From an uncultured Lachnospiraceae bacterium (GTDB taxonomy: Bacteria > Bacillota > Clostridia > Lachnospirales > Lachnospiraceae): DNA of 5,949 bases. Position 1 is the first letter of the stretch. Each line of letters starts with the position of its first letter. Of the stretch, positions 1-5,405 are shown one piece after another. Made by a program: the position numbers and the translations under genes. Where the stretch lies: the NCBI GenBank assembly GCA_948665105.1, contig CAPNGW010000163.1, forward strand, positions 1 through 5,949, given 5' to 3'. The notes under the pieces were generated by a model, which had not been told where the DNA came from, made no database searches, and was given only the letters and a program-made list of their open reading frames with translations.

Positions 1-1
1 C

Positions 2-631
2 CAGGTGAGCCATGTTACTGCCGGGGCCTTGGCCTCTGCCGGAAGCCGCATATCCCTGGAGGCTGTGGAGGAGGAGACAATGCTGAAGGCCGTGGGCTAT
101 TTCCAGGCGAAGCTGTTGAAGGAGGCTTTCCCGGACAGATATCTGGTGGGAGGCCGAATGGGTATCCGGTTTGACGGAAGCCAGGTGGAGGGGGATTATG
201 CGGATTTGAAGATTCAATATCGGTGCAGGCTTCCGGTGTCTGTATTTGGCTTAAAGGACATTCCCATTGCCCAGCGGGTGCGCATGAAGAAATGGACGGG
301 CTATCACAAAGAGGCGGAGGGAATGACAAACCCGGAAGAACTGATAGTTTACATAACGCCGGAAGGAAGGGTTTATCACTACACCATGGAATGCACACAT
401 CTTCGCCTGACGATACAGGTTATGGGGAAACCGGCGGCTGTGGGGGCAGGCTATACAGCCTGTCGGCGCTGCGGAGAGGAACCGGGATTGTACCCTTACT
501 ATTATGTGACTGGGGAGGGCGACAGGTATCACACCAGACTTTCCTGCAGTGGTTTAAAGCGTACTGTGTACATGGTGCGGATTTCGGAGACCGGGGGACG
601 CTCAGCCTGCAGCCGGTGCGGAGGGATGTAA
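2..631 (+). CDS. TadE/TadG-like pilus protein, C-terminal part (5' end outside window)
   Basis: This is probably a surface or pilus-associated pseudopilin of a Tad system. The frame is open to the left edge. The first possible start, GTG at 5, has no ribosome site in view, so the N-terminus (expected to carry the TadE-like membrane helix) is taken to be missing. Residue numbers count that GTG as 1. Residues 60-100 form a beta-rich stretch ending in KKWTGYH, which I recall from TadE-like proteins of Lachnospiraceae. Residues 116-206 hold two copies of a Cys/His module: Y-I/V-T, YH (H125, H176), Cys (C130, C181), Leu, then CxxC (C153/C156, C202/C205). The early landmarks are 51 residues apart and the CxxC pairs 49. 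The spacing suggests metal binding or disulfides, which is inference. The stop overlaps the next gene's ATG by one base. The Tad assignment relies mainly on the neighbours; the product could also be called hypothetical. Confidence 0.72.
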   Translation, partial: QVSHVTAGALASAGSRISLEAVEEETMLKAVGYFQAKLLKEAFPDRYLVGGRMGIRFDGSQVEGDYADLKIQYRCRLPVSVFGLKDIPIAQRVRMKKWTGYHKEAEGMTNPEELIVYITPEGRVYHYTMECTHLRLTIQVMGKPAAVGAGYTACRRCGEEPGLYPYYYVTGEGDRYHTRLSCSGLKRTVYMVRISETGGRSACSRCGGM

Positions 632-1053
632 TGGGACGAGGAATTTTATTGGTAATGCTGGGGGTTTACACCATAGAGGATATCAGGAAGCGAAGGATAA
701 CTGTGTGGTATCTTCCGATTTTTGCCGGATTGGGAGTGGCTCTACAGGCTCTGAGTCGTAACAGAAGTGTGGCAGAAATACTTCTGGGTATCGGTGTTGG
801 CCTTGGAATCTGCCTTCTCAGCCGATGCACCGGGGGCAGTATTGGCCCGGGGGATGGCCTCATACTGACAGTGACCGGCATCTTTTTGGGGGGAAGCGCC
901 AACGTGGAGCTTCTCCTGACCGGCCTTTTGTATGCAGCAGTTTTTTCTCTGGGTATTCTGACTTTGGGAAAAAAGAACCGCAAGCAGGAGATTCCCTTTG
1001 TGCCGTTTCTGCTTTTGGGATATCTGACTATGATAATGATTCCCACCATATAA
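631..1053 (+). CDS. A24-family prepilin peptidase (TadV/CpaA type)
   Basis: Membrane aspartyl protease that cleaves the leader of Flp pilins and TadE/F pseudopilins. The 140-residue product is hydrophobic throughout, with about five or six membrane segments. Both family aspartates are visible: D17 in EDIRKRRIT (cf. DxRxxxIPN) and D75 in GSIGPGDGLIL (cf. GxGD). IPFVPFL near residues 121-127 matches the C-terminal IPFGP-type motif of the family. It lacks the N-terminal cytoplasmic methyltransferase domain of PilD-type enzymes, as is usual for TadV/CpaA. The ATG at 631 is chosen because it follows GGAGGG (620-625) at 5 nt and keeps D17 near the N-terminus. A longer same-frame reading from 223 only overlaps the upstream gene and is not credible. 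The one-base stop/start overlap implies translational coupling. Likely substrates are the adjacent TadE-like proteins and an Flp pilin encoded elsewhere. Confidence 0.88.
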   Translation: MGRGILLVMLGVYTIEDIRKRRITVWYLPIFAGLGVALQALSRNRSVAEILLGIGVGLGICLLSRCTGGSIGPGDGLILTVTGIFLGGSANVELLLTGLLYAAVFSLGILTLGKKNRKQEIPFVPFLLLGYLTMIMIPTI

Positions 1054-1068
1054 GGAAGGAGAAGATTC

Positions 1069-1260
1069 ATGAAGGGAAGTATGACAGTGGAGGCAGTATT
1101 TGTTATGAGTATTATACTGCTGGTGATTCTGTGGATTATGAGGACGGCCATTTTAATGTATCAGCAGACGGTGGAGGGGGCCATGCTGGAGGGACTGGCC
1201 ATTGAGACGGCGGCAGATACCTTTCGCAGGATATTTTTTGTGAAGGAGCGTCTGCCTTAG
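1069..1260 (+). CDS. Small TadE-like pseudopilin
   Basis: The 63-residue product starts MKGSMTVEA and continues into a hydrophobic helix at about residues 9-30, then an amphipathic tail. Gly3 followed by Glu8 fits the prepilin rule of cleavage after Gly with Glu at +5 of the mature protein. This makes it a plausible substrate of the A24 peptidase encoded just upstream. The SMTVEA start is typical of TadE-like proteins. It is much shorter than ordinary TadE proteins (roughly 150-200 residues), because nothing but a short tail follows the helix. I see no sign of a frameshift: the next gene starts 13 nt after the stop with its own ribosome site. The ATG at 1069 is supported by an AAGGAAGGAG run at 1053-1062. 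It could be a minor pilin, an assembly or tip component, or a small membrane anchor. The pseudopilin class is fairly sure; the exact role is inferred. Confidence 0.78.
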   Translation: MKGSMTVEAVFVMSIILLVILWIMRTAILMYQQTVEGAMLEGLAIETAADTFRRIFFVKERLP

Positions 1261-1273
1261 GGAGGGAGAAGAC

Positions 1274-2470
1274 ATGGAGGTAAGCTATAAACGGCGCTTT
1301 AGCCAAAGCTATATGATTCTGACGGAGGAGGCAGAGCCTGCGGAGCCCGTGGAGCTGGCGGTGCTGTCCTACAACAGGATACCGGGACTGCTGGAGCTTC
1401 AGACGGAGGTGGCAGACGGAGTGGTCCGGTTCTGGTATAATATCACAGGAAAGCATACATTGGAGGATTATCTGGAGCGCAGACAGGTGGACAGTGGACT
1501 TTTGCATCTGCTGTTTGGGGCTCTTGAGAAGCTTTGCGGTGAGCTTGCGGCCTTCTTTTTGGTGGAACACCATGTTCTTCTGAATCCGGCGTATGTATAT
1601 CTGGATGTTGCACAAAATAGCATGGAGTTCGTGTACCTTCCGGGATACCGGGAAGACATCCGGGATTCCTTCCAGACGCTGATGGAGCAGCTTCTTCGCC
1701 GCTTAAACCACGGTGACAAGCAGGCGTCGGCCATGGCCTATGAGATGTATCAGCATTCGCTAAAGCGTGAGGAATCTTTTTCTGATATGCTCCTTAAGGC
1801 ACTAAAGGCAGGCCATAAGGAGGAAGTCGGCGAGGAGAAAGCCGACGGTCAAGAGGCCGGGGAAGAGTGGGAAAAAGAGCTCTTACATGTGGAAACCGGG
1901 TGGGGGGAGTCTGTGAACAGGCACAGGGAGCCTGTAAGTGAGAGAAGCATAAGTCGGGTGGAAAAGGAAGCAAAGGAGCCGGGAAGAAAGGAAGCAGCCA
2001 GAGAAAAAATGCCTTTTGCTCCACTAAGAGAGAAAGCCGGGTGGCTCAAATTTCGAAAGAGCAGCCGCGAGAACCGAAGACAGTCCTCTCCGGTTTTCAC
2101 GGAAGCCCCCTGCTATGCTGTCCTCTCGGAGCCTGAGACACCCGCCCAGACGGAGGTTCTTAACATATCCCGGGAATTTCAGGGCCGTCTTGTCTATCAG
2201 GGAGGGGGGAACCTTCCCGATATCCTTATGGACAGCCCCCGGATTGTGCTGGGCAAAAGCGAGAGGGAGGCGGATGTCTGCATTCCGGGCCGGAGTGTCA
2301 GCCGGATTCATGCCCGCCTGGAACAGACAGAGGGAGAGTACTATATCGAGGACTTAAATTCCACCAACGGGACGTATGTAAACGGGGAGCCTTTGGAATA
2401 CCGCCAGAAGGTAAAGCTGTCCTCCCGGGACAGGGTTCTCTTTGGAGCGGAGGAATATATATTTATGTAG
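1274..2470 (+). CDS. DUF6382-like and FHA domain protein of Tad locus
   Basis: A 398-residue soluble protein with no signal peptide or membrane segment. Residues 1-178 form a globular N-terminal domain that resembles the DUF6382 domain found on FHA proteins in Clostridia (assigned from memory). Residues 180-300 are a charged, Glu/Lys/Arg-rich and probably disordered linker. Residues 318-398 are an FHA domain: GKS at 327-329, SVSRIHARL with S343, R344 and H346, and LNSTNGTYVNG at 361-371. The key Arg, Ser, His and Asn residues for phosphothreonine peptide binding are therefore present. Known FHA biology suggests that it docks onto a protein phosphorylated by a Ser/Thr kinase; none is encoded in this window. 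A strong GGAGGGAG site precedes the ATG, and 13 nt separate it from the TadE-like gene, so it is read as the last gene of the Tad operon. A role in controlling pilus assembly is inferred from position. Confidence 0.87.
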   Translation: MEVSYKRRFSQSYMILTEEAEPAEPVELAVLSYNRIPGLLELQTEVADGVVRFWYNITGKHTLEDYLERRQVDSGLLHLLFGALEKLCGELAAFFLVEHHVLLNPAYVYLDVAQNSMEFVYLPGYREDIRDSFQTLMEQLLRRLNHGDKQASAMAYEMYQHSLKREESFSDMLLKALKAGHKEEVGEEKADGQEAGEEWEKELLHVETGWGESVNRHREPVSERSISRVEKEAKEPGRKEAAREKMPFAPLREKAGWLKFRKSSRENRRQSSPVFTEAPCYAVLSEPETPAQTEVLNISREFQGRLVYQGGGNLPDILMDSPRIVLGKSEREADVCIPGRSVSRIHARLEQTEGEYYIEDLNSTNGTYVNGEPLEYRQKVKLSSRDRVLFGAEEYIFM

Positions 2471-2484
2471 TGAATTTCCGGAGG

Positions 2485-2515
2485 GAATGTGCTATGCTGT
2501 ATGGGTAGCACGTTT
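2485..2515 (+). other. Stem-loop between FHA gene and rhomboid gene
   Basis: An imperfect inverted repeat lies in the 71-nt gap. GTGCTA (2489-2494) pairs with TAGCAC (2506-2511) around an 11-nt loop, and the stem extends outward to 2485/2515 with two A-T and two G-T pairs, giving about 10 bp. Only three T residues follow within the 3' arm, so it is a poor classical intrinsic terminator. It may be a partial terminator or attenuator that lowers read-through from the Tad operon, or an mRNA stability element. It could also be chance. Confidence 0.35.
2493..2498 (+). promoter_or_regulatory. Possible extended -10 promoter for rhomboid gene
   Basis: TGCTATGCT (2490-2498) has the TGn extension followed by TATGCT, which matches TATAAT at four of six positions. 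The hexamer 17 nt upstream (GTGAAT, 2470-2475) is a weak -35 with three matches. It sits inside the stem-loop, so both readings cannot be used at once. This is a weak call; the rhomboid gene may simply be read from the Tad operon. Confidence 0.22.
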
Positions 2516-2541
2516 ATGCCTTGCGGATAGGAGAAAGACGC

Positions 2542-3156
2542 ATGAAGAACAGACCCTACGACGTATGCAACAAAGGAATAGTTGCTCTGAATATCGTGGC
2601 ATTCCTGGTGCTGTCGCTTCTGGGAGATACCCAGAGCAGTCTGTTTATGTACCATCACGGAGCCATGGAGCCGGAGGCGGTGCTCTCCTACGGGGAATGG
2701 TACCGGCTTTTTACTGCCATGTTTGTGCACTTTGACCTTCGCCATTTGGCCAACAATATGCTGATGCTGTTTTTTCTGGGAGAAATCCTGGAACGGGCCA
2801 TTGGACATGTGAAGTATGTGCTTTTGTATGTGCTGGCGGGACTTGGCGGAGGCATTCTCTCCATGGCATACATGGTACGCACCGGGAGCTTTGCCGTATC
2901 CGGCGGTGCCTCCGGGGCTGTGTTTGGTGTGATTGGTGGGTTGATTTACATTGTGCTCAGAAACAAAGGGCGCCTTGCGTATCTACGGGCAAACCGATTG
3001 ATTTTTATGACAGCCTTAAGTCTGTACTATGGATTTACCGCCACCGGTGTGGACAATATGGCACACCTGGGCGGCCTTCTCCTTGGATTTTTGCTGGCTC
3101 TTGTTTTGTACAGGAAAAATTCTCCGAAGGAAGTGGATACGGAGGTCAGGCAGTGA
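2542..3156 (+). CDS. Rhomboid-family intramembrane serine protease
   Basis: Membrane protease that cuts transmembrane substrates near the outer face of the membrane. The 204-residue product has about six hydrophobic segments. Rhomboid landmarks appear in order: GEWYRLFTAMFVH at 51-63, then H68xxxN72 (oxyanion-type HxxxN), GASG at 122-125 with nucleophile Ser124, and His175 in NMAHLGG as the catalytic base, followed by the GxxxG-like last helix. All catalytic residues are present, so it is predicted to be active. I chose the ATG at 2542 over an in-frame TTG at 2521 because AGGAG (2529-2533) lies 8 nt before the ATG, whereas the TTG has no such site. There is no extra cytoplasmic or zinc-ribbon domain. 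It follows the Tad-type genes by 71 nt; a substrate among pilus or surface proteins is a guess. A weak alternative is a housekeeping rhomboid unrelated to pili. Confidence 0.93.
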   Translation: MKNRPYDVCNKGIVALNIVAFLVLSLLGDTQSSLFMYHHGAMEPEAVLSYGEWYRLFTAMFVHFDLRHLANNMLMLFFLGEILERAIGHVKYVLLYVLAGLGGGILSMAYMVRTGSFAVSGGASGAVFGVIGGLIYIVLRNKGRLAYLRANRLIFMTALSLYYGFTATGVDNMAHLGGLLLGFLLALVLYRKNSPKEVDTEVRQ

Positions 3157-3185
3157 TTGACTTTACGGTTGAAACTTTATATACT
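3157..3185 (+). promoter_or_regulatory. Sigma-A promoter for flavodoxin/SCP2 gene
   Basis: TTGACT (3157-3162) and TATACT (3180-3185) are separated by exactly 17 nt and each matches the sigma-A consensus at five of six positions. The -35 starts on the base after the rhomboid TGA stop. Transcription would begin near 3192, giving a leader of about 23 nt that contains the GGAGG site (3204-3208) before the ATG at 3215. This is the best promoter in the window and separates the downstream gene from the Tad/rhomboid unit. Confidence 0.72.
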
Positions 3186-3214
3186 GAGAATATGGAAAGA
3201 ATCGGAGGTACTCT

Positions 3215-4210
3215 ATGAAGGTAAATATTTATTATGGAGGCAGGGGTCTTCTGGATGACCCTACCCTCTATGTGGTAAACAAGATGCAGGAGGTTTTGAC
3301 CGAACTGCGGGTGGAGGTGGAGCGCTACAACATTTATGAGCACAAGAACAGCATTTCCACCCTGCCCCAAACTGTTAAGGACGCAGACGGAATCATTCTG
3401 GCCACCACCGTGGAATGGCTGGGTATCGGAGGTTACATGCAGCAATTTTTGGACGCATGCTGGCTTTATGGTGACAAGGAAAAATTTGCCAGCACTTATA
3501 TGCAGCCCATTGTCATGTCCACCACCTACGGCGAGCGGGAGGGAGAGCTGACCCTGGAAAGCGCCTGGGAAATTCTTGGAGGCTTGCCCTGCTCCGGAAT
3601 CTGCGGGTATGTGGACGATTTGGTCACCTTCGAAATGAACCGTGAGTATACATTGATTATTGAGAAGAAGGCGGAGAACCTCTACCGCACCATATCTCAG
3701 AAGATTAAGAGTCTGCCCACCAGCAACCAGGCAGTGACCCGCACGGTGCTTCGGACTCAGAAGATGGAGCTGACCCCGCAGGAGAGCGAGCAGCTGTCCA
3801 AGTATGTGTCAGATGATATGTATGTCAAACAGCAAAAGGAGGATATTGAAGAGCTGGCCAGTATGTTCCGGGATATGCTGGGACAGCCGGAGGAGGATGA
3901 TGATGCAGCCTATATCAGTGAGCTCGAAGCCCATTTTGTCCCCCAGGAGGATTTTCATGCCAACTATTTATTCATGTTAGACGGCAGGAAAAAAACGCTG
4001 ATGGTCCAGGTGAAGGGTGAGGAACTCAATTGCTTTTACGGCCAGAAGGAGCCTGTGGATGTCTATACCAGACTGACTACAGACGTGATGAACGACATTA
4101 TCAAAGGACGGATGACCTTCCAGCGGGCTTTTATGACCGGTGAGATGACGGCAAAGGGGAACTTTAAAACCCTTCGGATGCTGGACCGCATTTTTATTTT
4201 CGAAAATTAG
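3215..4210 (+). CDS. Flavodoxin-like / SCP2-like two-domain protein
   Basis: A 331-residue soluble protein. Residues 1-165 resemble the flavodoxin-like NAD(P)H-dependent FMN reductase fold: beta strand KVNIYYGG at the start, then DADGIILATTVEWLGIGGYM (57-76) and IVMSTTYGEREGE (99-111), which occupy the places of the flavin-binding loops. The usual phosphate-binding S/T-x-T-G loop after strand 1 is not evident, so flavin binding is uncertain. A Glu/Gln-rich linker covers about 185-230. Residues 240-331 resemble an SCP2 (sterol carrier) domain, with the typical ending around IIKGRMTFQRAFMTGEMTAKG (295-315), where a strand and helix close a hydrophobic pocket. In bacteria such pockets bind fatty acyl or other lipid ligands rather than sterol. 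The substrate is unknown. GGAGG sits 6 nt before the ATG and a strong promoter precedes it, so it appears monocistronic. The domain assignment is fairly sure, the activity is not. Confidence 0.82.
   Translation: MKVNIYYGGRGLLDDPTLYVVNKMQEVLTELRVEVERYNIYEHKNSISTLPQTVKDADGIILATTVEWLGIGGYMQQFLDACWLYGDKEKFASTYMQPIVMSTTYGEREGELTLESAWEILGGLPCSGICGYVDDLVTFEMNREYTLIIEKKAENLYRTISQKIKSLPTSNQAVTRTVLRTQKMELTPQESEQLSKYVSDDMYVKQQKEDIEELASMFRDMLGQPEEDDDAAYISELEAHFVPQEDFHANYLFMLDGRKKTLMVQVKGEELNCFYGQKEPVDVYTRLTTDVMNDIIKGRMTFQRAFMTGEMTAKGNFKTLRMLDRIFIFEN
4176..4200 (+). terminator. Possible intrinsic terminator inside 3' end of SCP2 gene
   Basis: GGATGC (4176-4181) can pair with GCATTT (4188-4193) around a 6-nt loop, with four Watson-Crick and two G-U pairs, directly followed by TTTTTATTTT (4191-4200). 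The helix is short and weak, and the bases encode a stretch (MLDRIFIF) expected to be conserved in the protein. It would nevertheless be the only visible place for termination before the convergent kinase gene. Confidence 0.25.
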
Positions 4211-4212
4211 TG

Positions 4213-4866
4213 TCAGGATACCATGGCCTGGGGCAGTGTCAGCGTGAAGGTACAGCCTTGCCCCTTAGGAGAGTCCACAGCAATGGTGCCGCAGTGGTCC
4301 AGTATAATTTGCCGGGTGATATTGAGGCCAAGGCCGCTGCCGCTTTCCTTTGTGGATACGAAGGGCTCAAAAATATGCTCAATAAGATCCGGGCTGATGC
4401 CACAGCCAGAGTCGGTAATACGGACGATAACATCCGTATCTGTCAGGACTCCTTCTATAGTAACAGTCCCTTTCTCTGCCATGGCCTCACAGGAATTTTT
4501 CAACAGGTTCGTCATGGCGTGGCGGAATTGCCTGGGGTCAATTAAGACATGCAGAGGCTGCTTTGGAAAGTCCAGAGTGTAGCTAAGCTGGCCTTGATCT
4601 TTATAGCAAGAGAAGCCATAGCAGCAATCGGAGATGAAGCTGCGCAAATCCACGGTCTCCAGGACAAGCTGGCTGCCCGGCTTTACCTGGGAGAGCTCGG
4701 TGGTGATGGCCCGAAGCCGGGCGGTTTCGTTCTTGGATGTGTCCCAGTAGTCAAATTCGGCAATTTCCGGATGGGTCTTTTCAATGAACTGCAGATAGCT
4801 GTTTATCAATGTGACAGAATTTTTCATTTCGTGAAATACTTGTGAATAATACTCGTTATTCTCCAT
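4213..4866 (-). CDS. Small soluble sensor-less histidine kinase
   Basis: A 217-residue protein with the two kinase modules and almost nothing else. The dimerisation/phosphoacceptor helix starts at once: FHEMKNS at 11-17 with His12 as the likely phosphorylated residue. HATPase_c follows with N box HAMTNLLKNSCEAM (116-129), G1 box DSGCGI (152-157), F box IFEPF (165-169) and G2 box ESGSGLGLNI (174-183), all intact. No membrane helix, PAS, GAF or HAMP domain is present, so it acts in the cytoplasm. The H box has Ser where most HPKs have Pro (HExxNP). No response regulator is encoded next to it within the window. AGGGAGG lies about 4 nt before the ATG. In Clostridia, orphan kinases of this kind can feed Spo0A or a distant regulator; that is only an inference. 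Its stop is 2 nt from that of the convergent SCP2 gene. Confidence 0.9.
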   Translation of the reverse strand: MENNEYYSQVFHEMKNSVTLINSYLQFIEKTHPEIAEFDYWDTSKNETARLRAITTELSQVKPGSQLVLETVDLRSFISDCCYGFSCYKDQGQLSYTLDFPKQPLHVLIDPRQFRHAMTNLLKNSCEAMAEKGTVTIEGVLTDTDVIVRITDSGCGISPDLIEHIFEPFVSTKESGSGLGLNITRQIILDHCGTIAVDSPKGQGCTFTLTLPQAMVS

Positions 4867-4922
4867 AATGCCTCCCTAAAATCATATTCTGGTATTTGGA
4901 TTTGCTTTTTAGCTTAGCATGA

Positions 4923-4951
4923 TTGACGGGAAAACACAATAATATTAAGAG
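4923..4951 (+). promoter_or_regulatory. Weak candidate promoter for HIT gene
   Basis: TTGACG (4923-4928) is a good -35 hexamer. The best -10 choices are poor: TAAGAG (4946-4951) at the ideal 17-nt spacing, or TATTAA (4943-4948) at only 14 nt. It overlaps the minus-strand promoter of the kinase, so polymerases at the two sites would compete. AAAGGAG (4974-4980) is the ribosome site of the HIT gene. Confidence 0.3.
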
Positions 4952-4966
4952 TTTAAAAATAGTCAA
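4939..4966 (-). promoter_or_regulatory. Likely promoter of histidine kinase gene
   Basis: On the minus strand TTGACT (4966-4961) and TATTAT (4944-4939) are separated by 16 nt and match the consensus at five of six positions each. Transcription would start near 4932, leaving a leader of about 65 nt. A second -10-like hexamer TATGAT (4886-4881, minus strand) lies closer to the gene but has no recognisable -35. Confidence 0.5.
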
Positions 4967-4989
4967 AATTTTCAAAGGAGAGAAAGAAT

Positions 4990-5403
4990 ATGGGCGAAAG
5001 TTGCATTTTTTGTAAGATTATCCGGGGGGAGATTCCTTCCGCAACCATTTATGAGGACGGGGATTTTAAAGTGATACTGGACATAAACCCCGCGGCCCGG
5101 GGACATGCACTGATTTTGACAAAGGAGCACTATGCCAATCTGTACGAGCTTCCTGAAGAGCTGGCGGGGAAGGCTATGGTGCTGGCAGCAAAGCTGACAG
5201 CCCATATGACGGAGAAATTACATTGTGACGGGTTCAACCTGGTGCAGAACAACGGGGAGATTGCGGGACAGACCGTGTTCCACTTCCACCTCCATCTGAT
5301 ACCCAGGTACAAGGACGGGGATAACCGGGACCTTTTGACCTGGAATCAGATTACCTACGAGGACGGACAGGTGGCCGCGCTGGCAGAAATGCTGCGGCTG
5401 TAG
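4990..5403 (+). CDS. HIT-family nucleotide hydrolase/transferase (Hint-like)
   Basis: A 137-residue protein that spans a normal full-length HIT domain. It cleaves or transfers nucleoside phosphoramidates or dinucleoside polyphosphates through a His-AMP intermediate in the cytoplasm. The signature HFHLHLIPR at 98-106 contains H98, H100 and H102; H100 is the expected nucleophile. The upstream GFNLVQNNGEIAGQTV (81-96) is the typical strand and loop holding the ribose and phosphate. The N-terminal CIFCKIIRGEIPS (5-17) carries the Cys-x-x-Cys pair that, in many bacterial HIT proteins, binds zinc together with His residues. It is closest in layout to bacterial Hint/HinT proteins; the true substrate is not clear from sequence. 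AAAGGAG lies 9 nt before the ATG. It appears monocistronic: a divergent kinase lies upstream and murG converges 2 nt after its stop. Confidence 0.95.
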   Translation: MGESCIFCKIIRGEIPSATIYEDGDFKVILDINPAARGHALILTKEHYANLYELPEELAGKAMVLAAKLTAHMTEKLHCDGFNLVQNNGEIAGQTVFHFHLHLIPRYKDGDNRDLLTWNQITYEDGQVAALAEMLRL

Positions 5404-5405
5404 AA

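Noticed and set aside
5..7. GTG as a true start of the first gene
   Set aside because: The frame is open upstream to the window edge, no ribosome site is visible, and the TadE-like membrane helix is missing. It is better read as a gene cut by the edge.
223..630. Long in-frame 5' extension of the prepilin peptidase frame
   Set aside because: The extension lies wholly inside the first gene, in another frame, with no membrane or family features. The ATG at 631 has a good ribosome site and puts the first catalytic Asp at the expected place.
1136..1615. Minus-strand open frame of 159 codons across the TadE-like and FHA genes
   Set aside because: It crosses two well-supported genes and their ribosome sites, and its translation shows no family features.
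1810..2060. Glu/Lys-rich stretch in the FHA gene as a repeat or inserted element
   Set aside because: No repeated unit is seen at base level; it reads as an ordinary disordered linker between two domains.
2521..2541. TTG start for the rhomboid gene
   Set aside because: It adds only seven non-conserved residues that overlap the ribosome site (AGGAG, 2529-2533) of the ATG at 2542.
4549..4845. Plus-strand open frame of 98 codons antisense to the histidine kinase
   Set aside because: The opposite strand encodes all conserved kinase boxes; the plus frame has no ribosome site and no recognisable domain.
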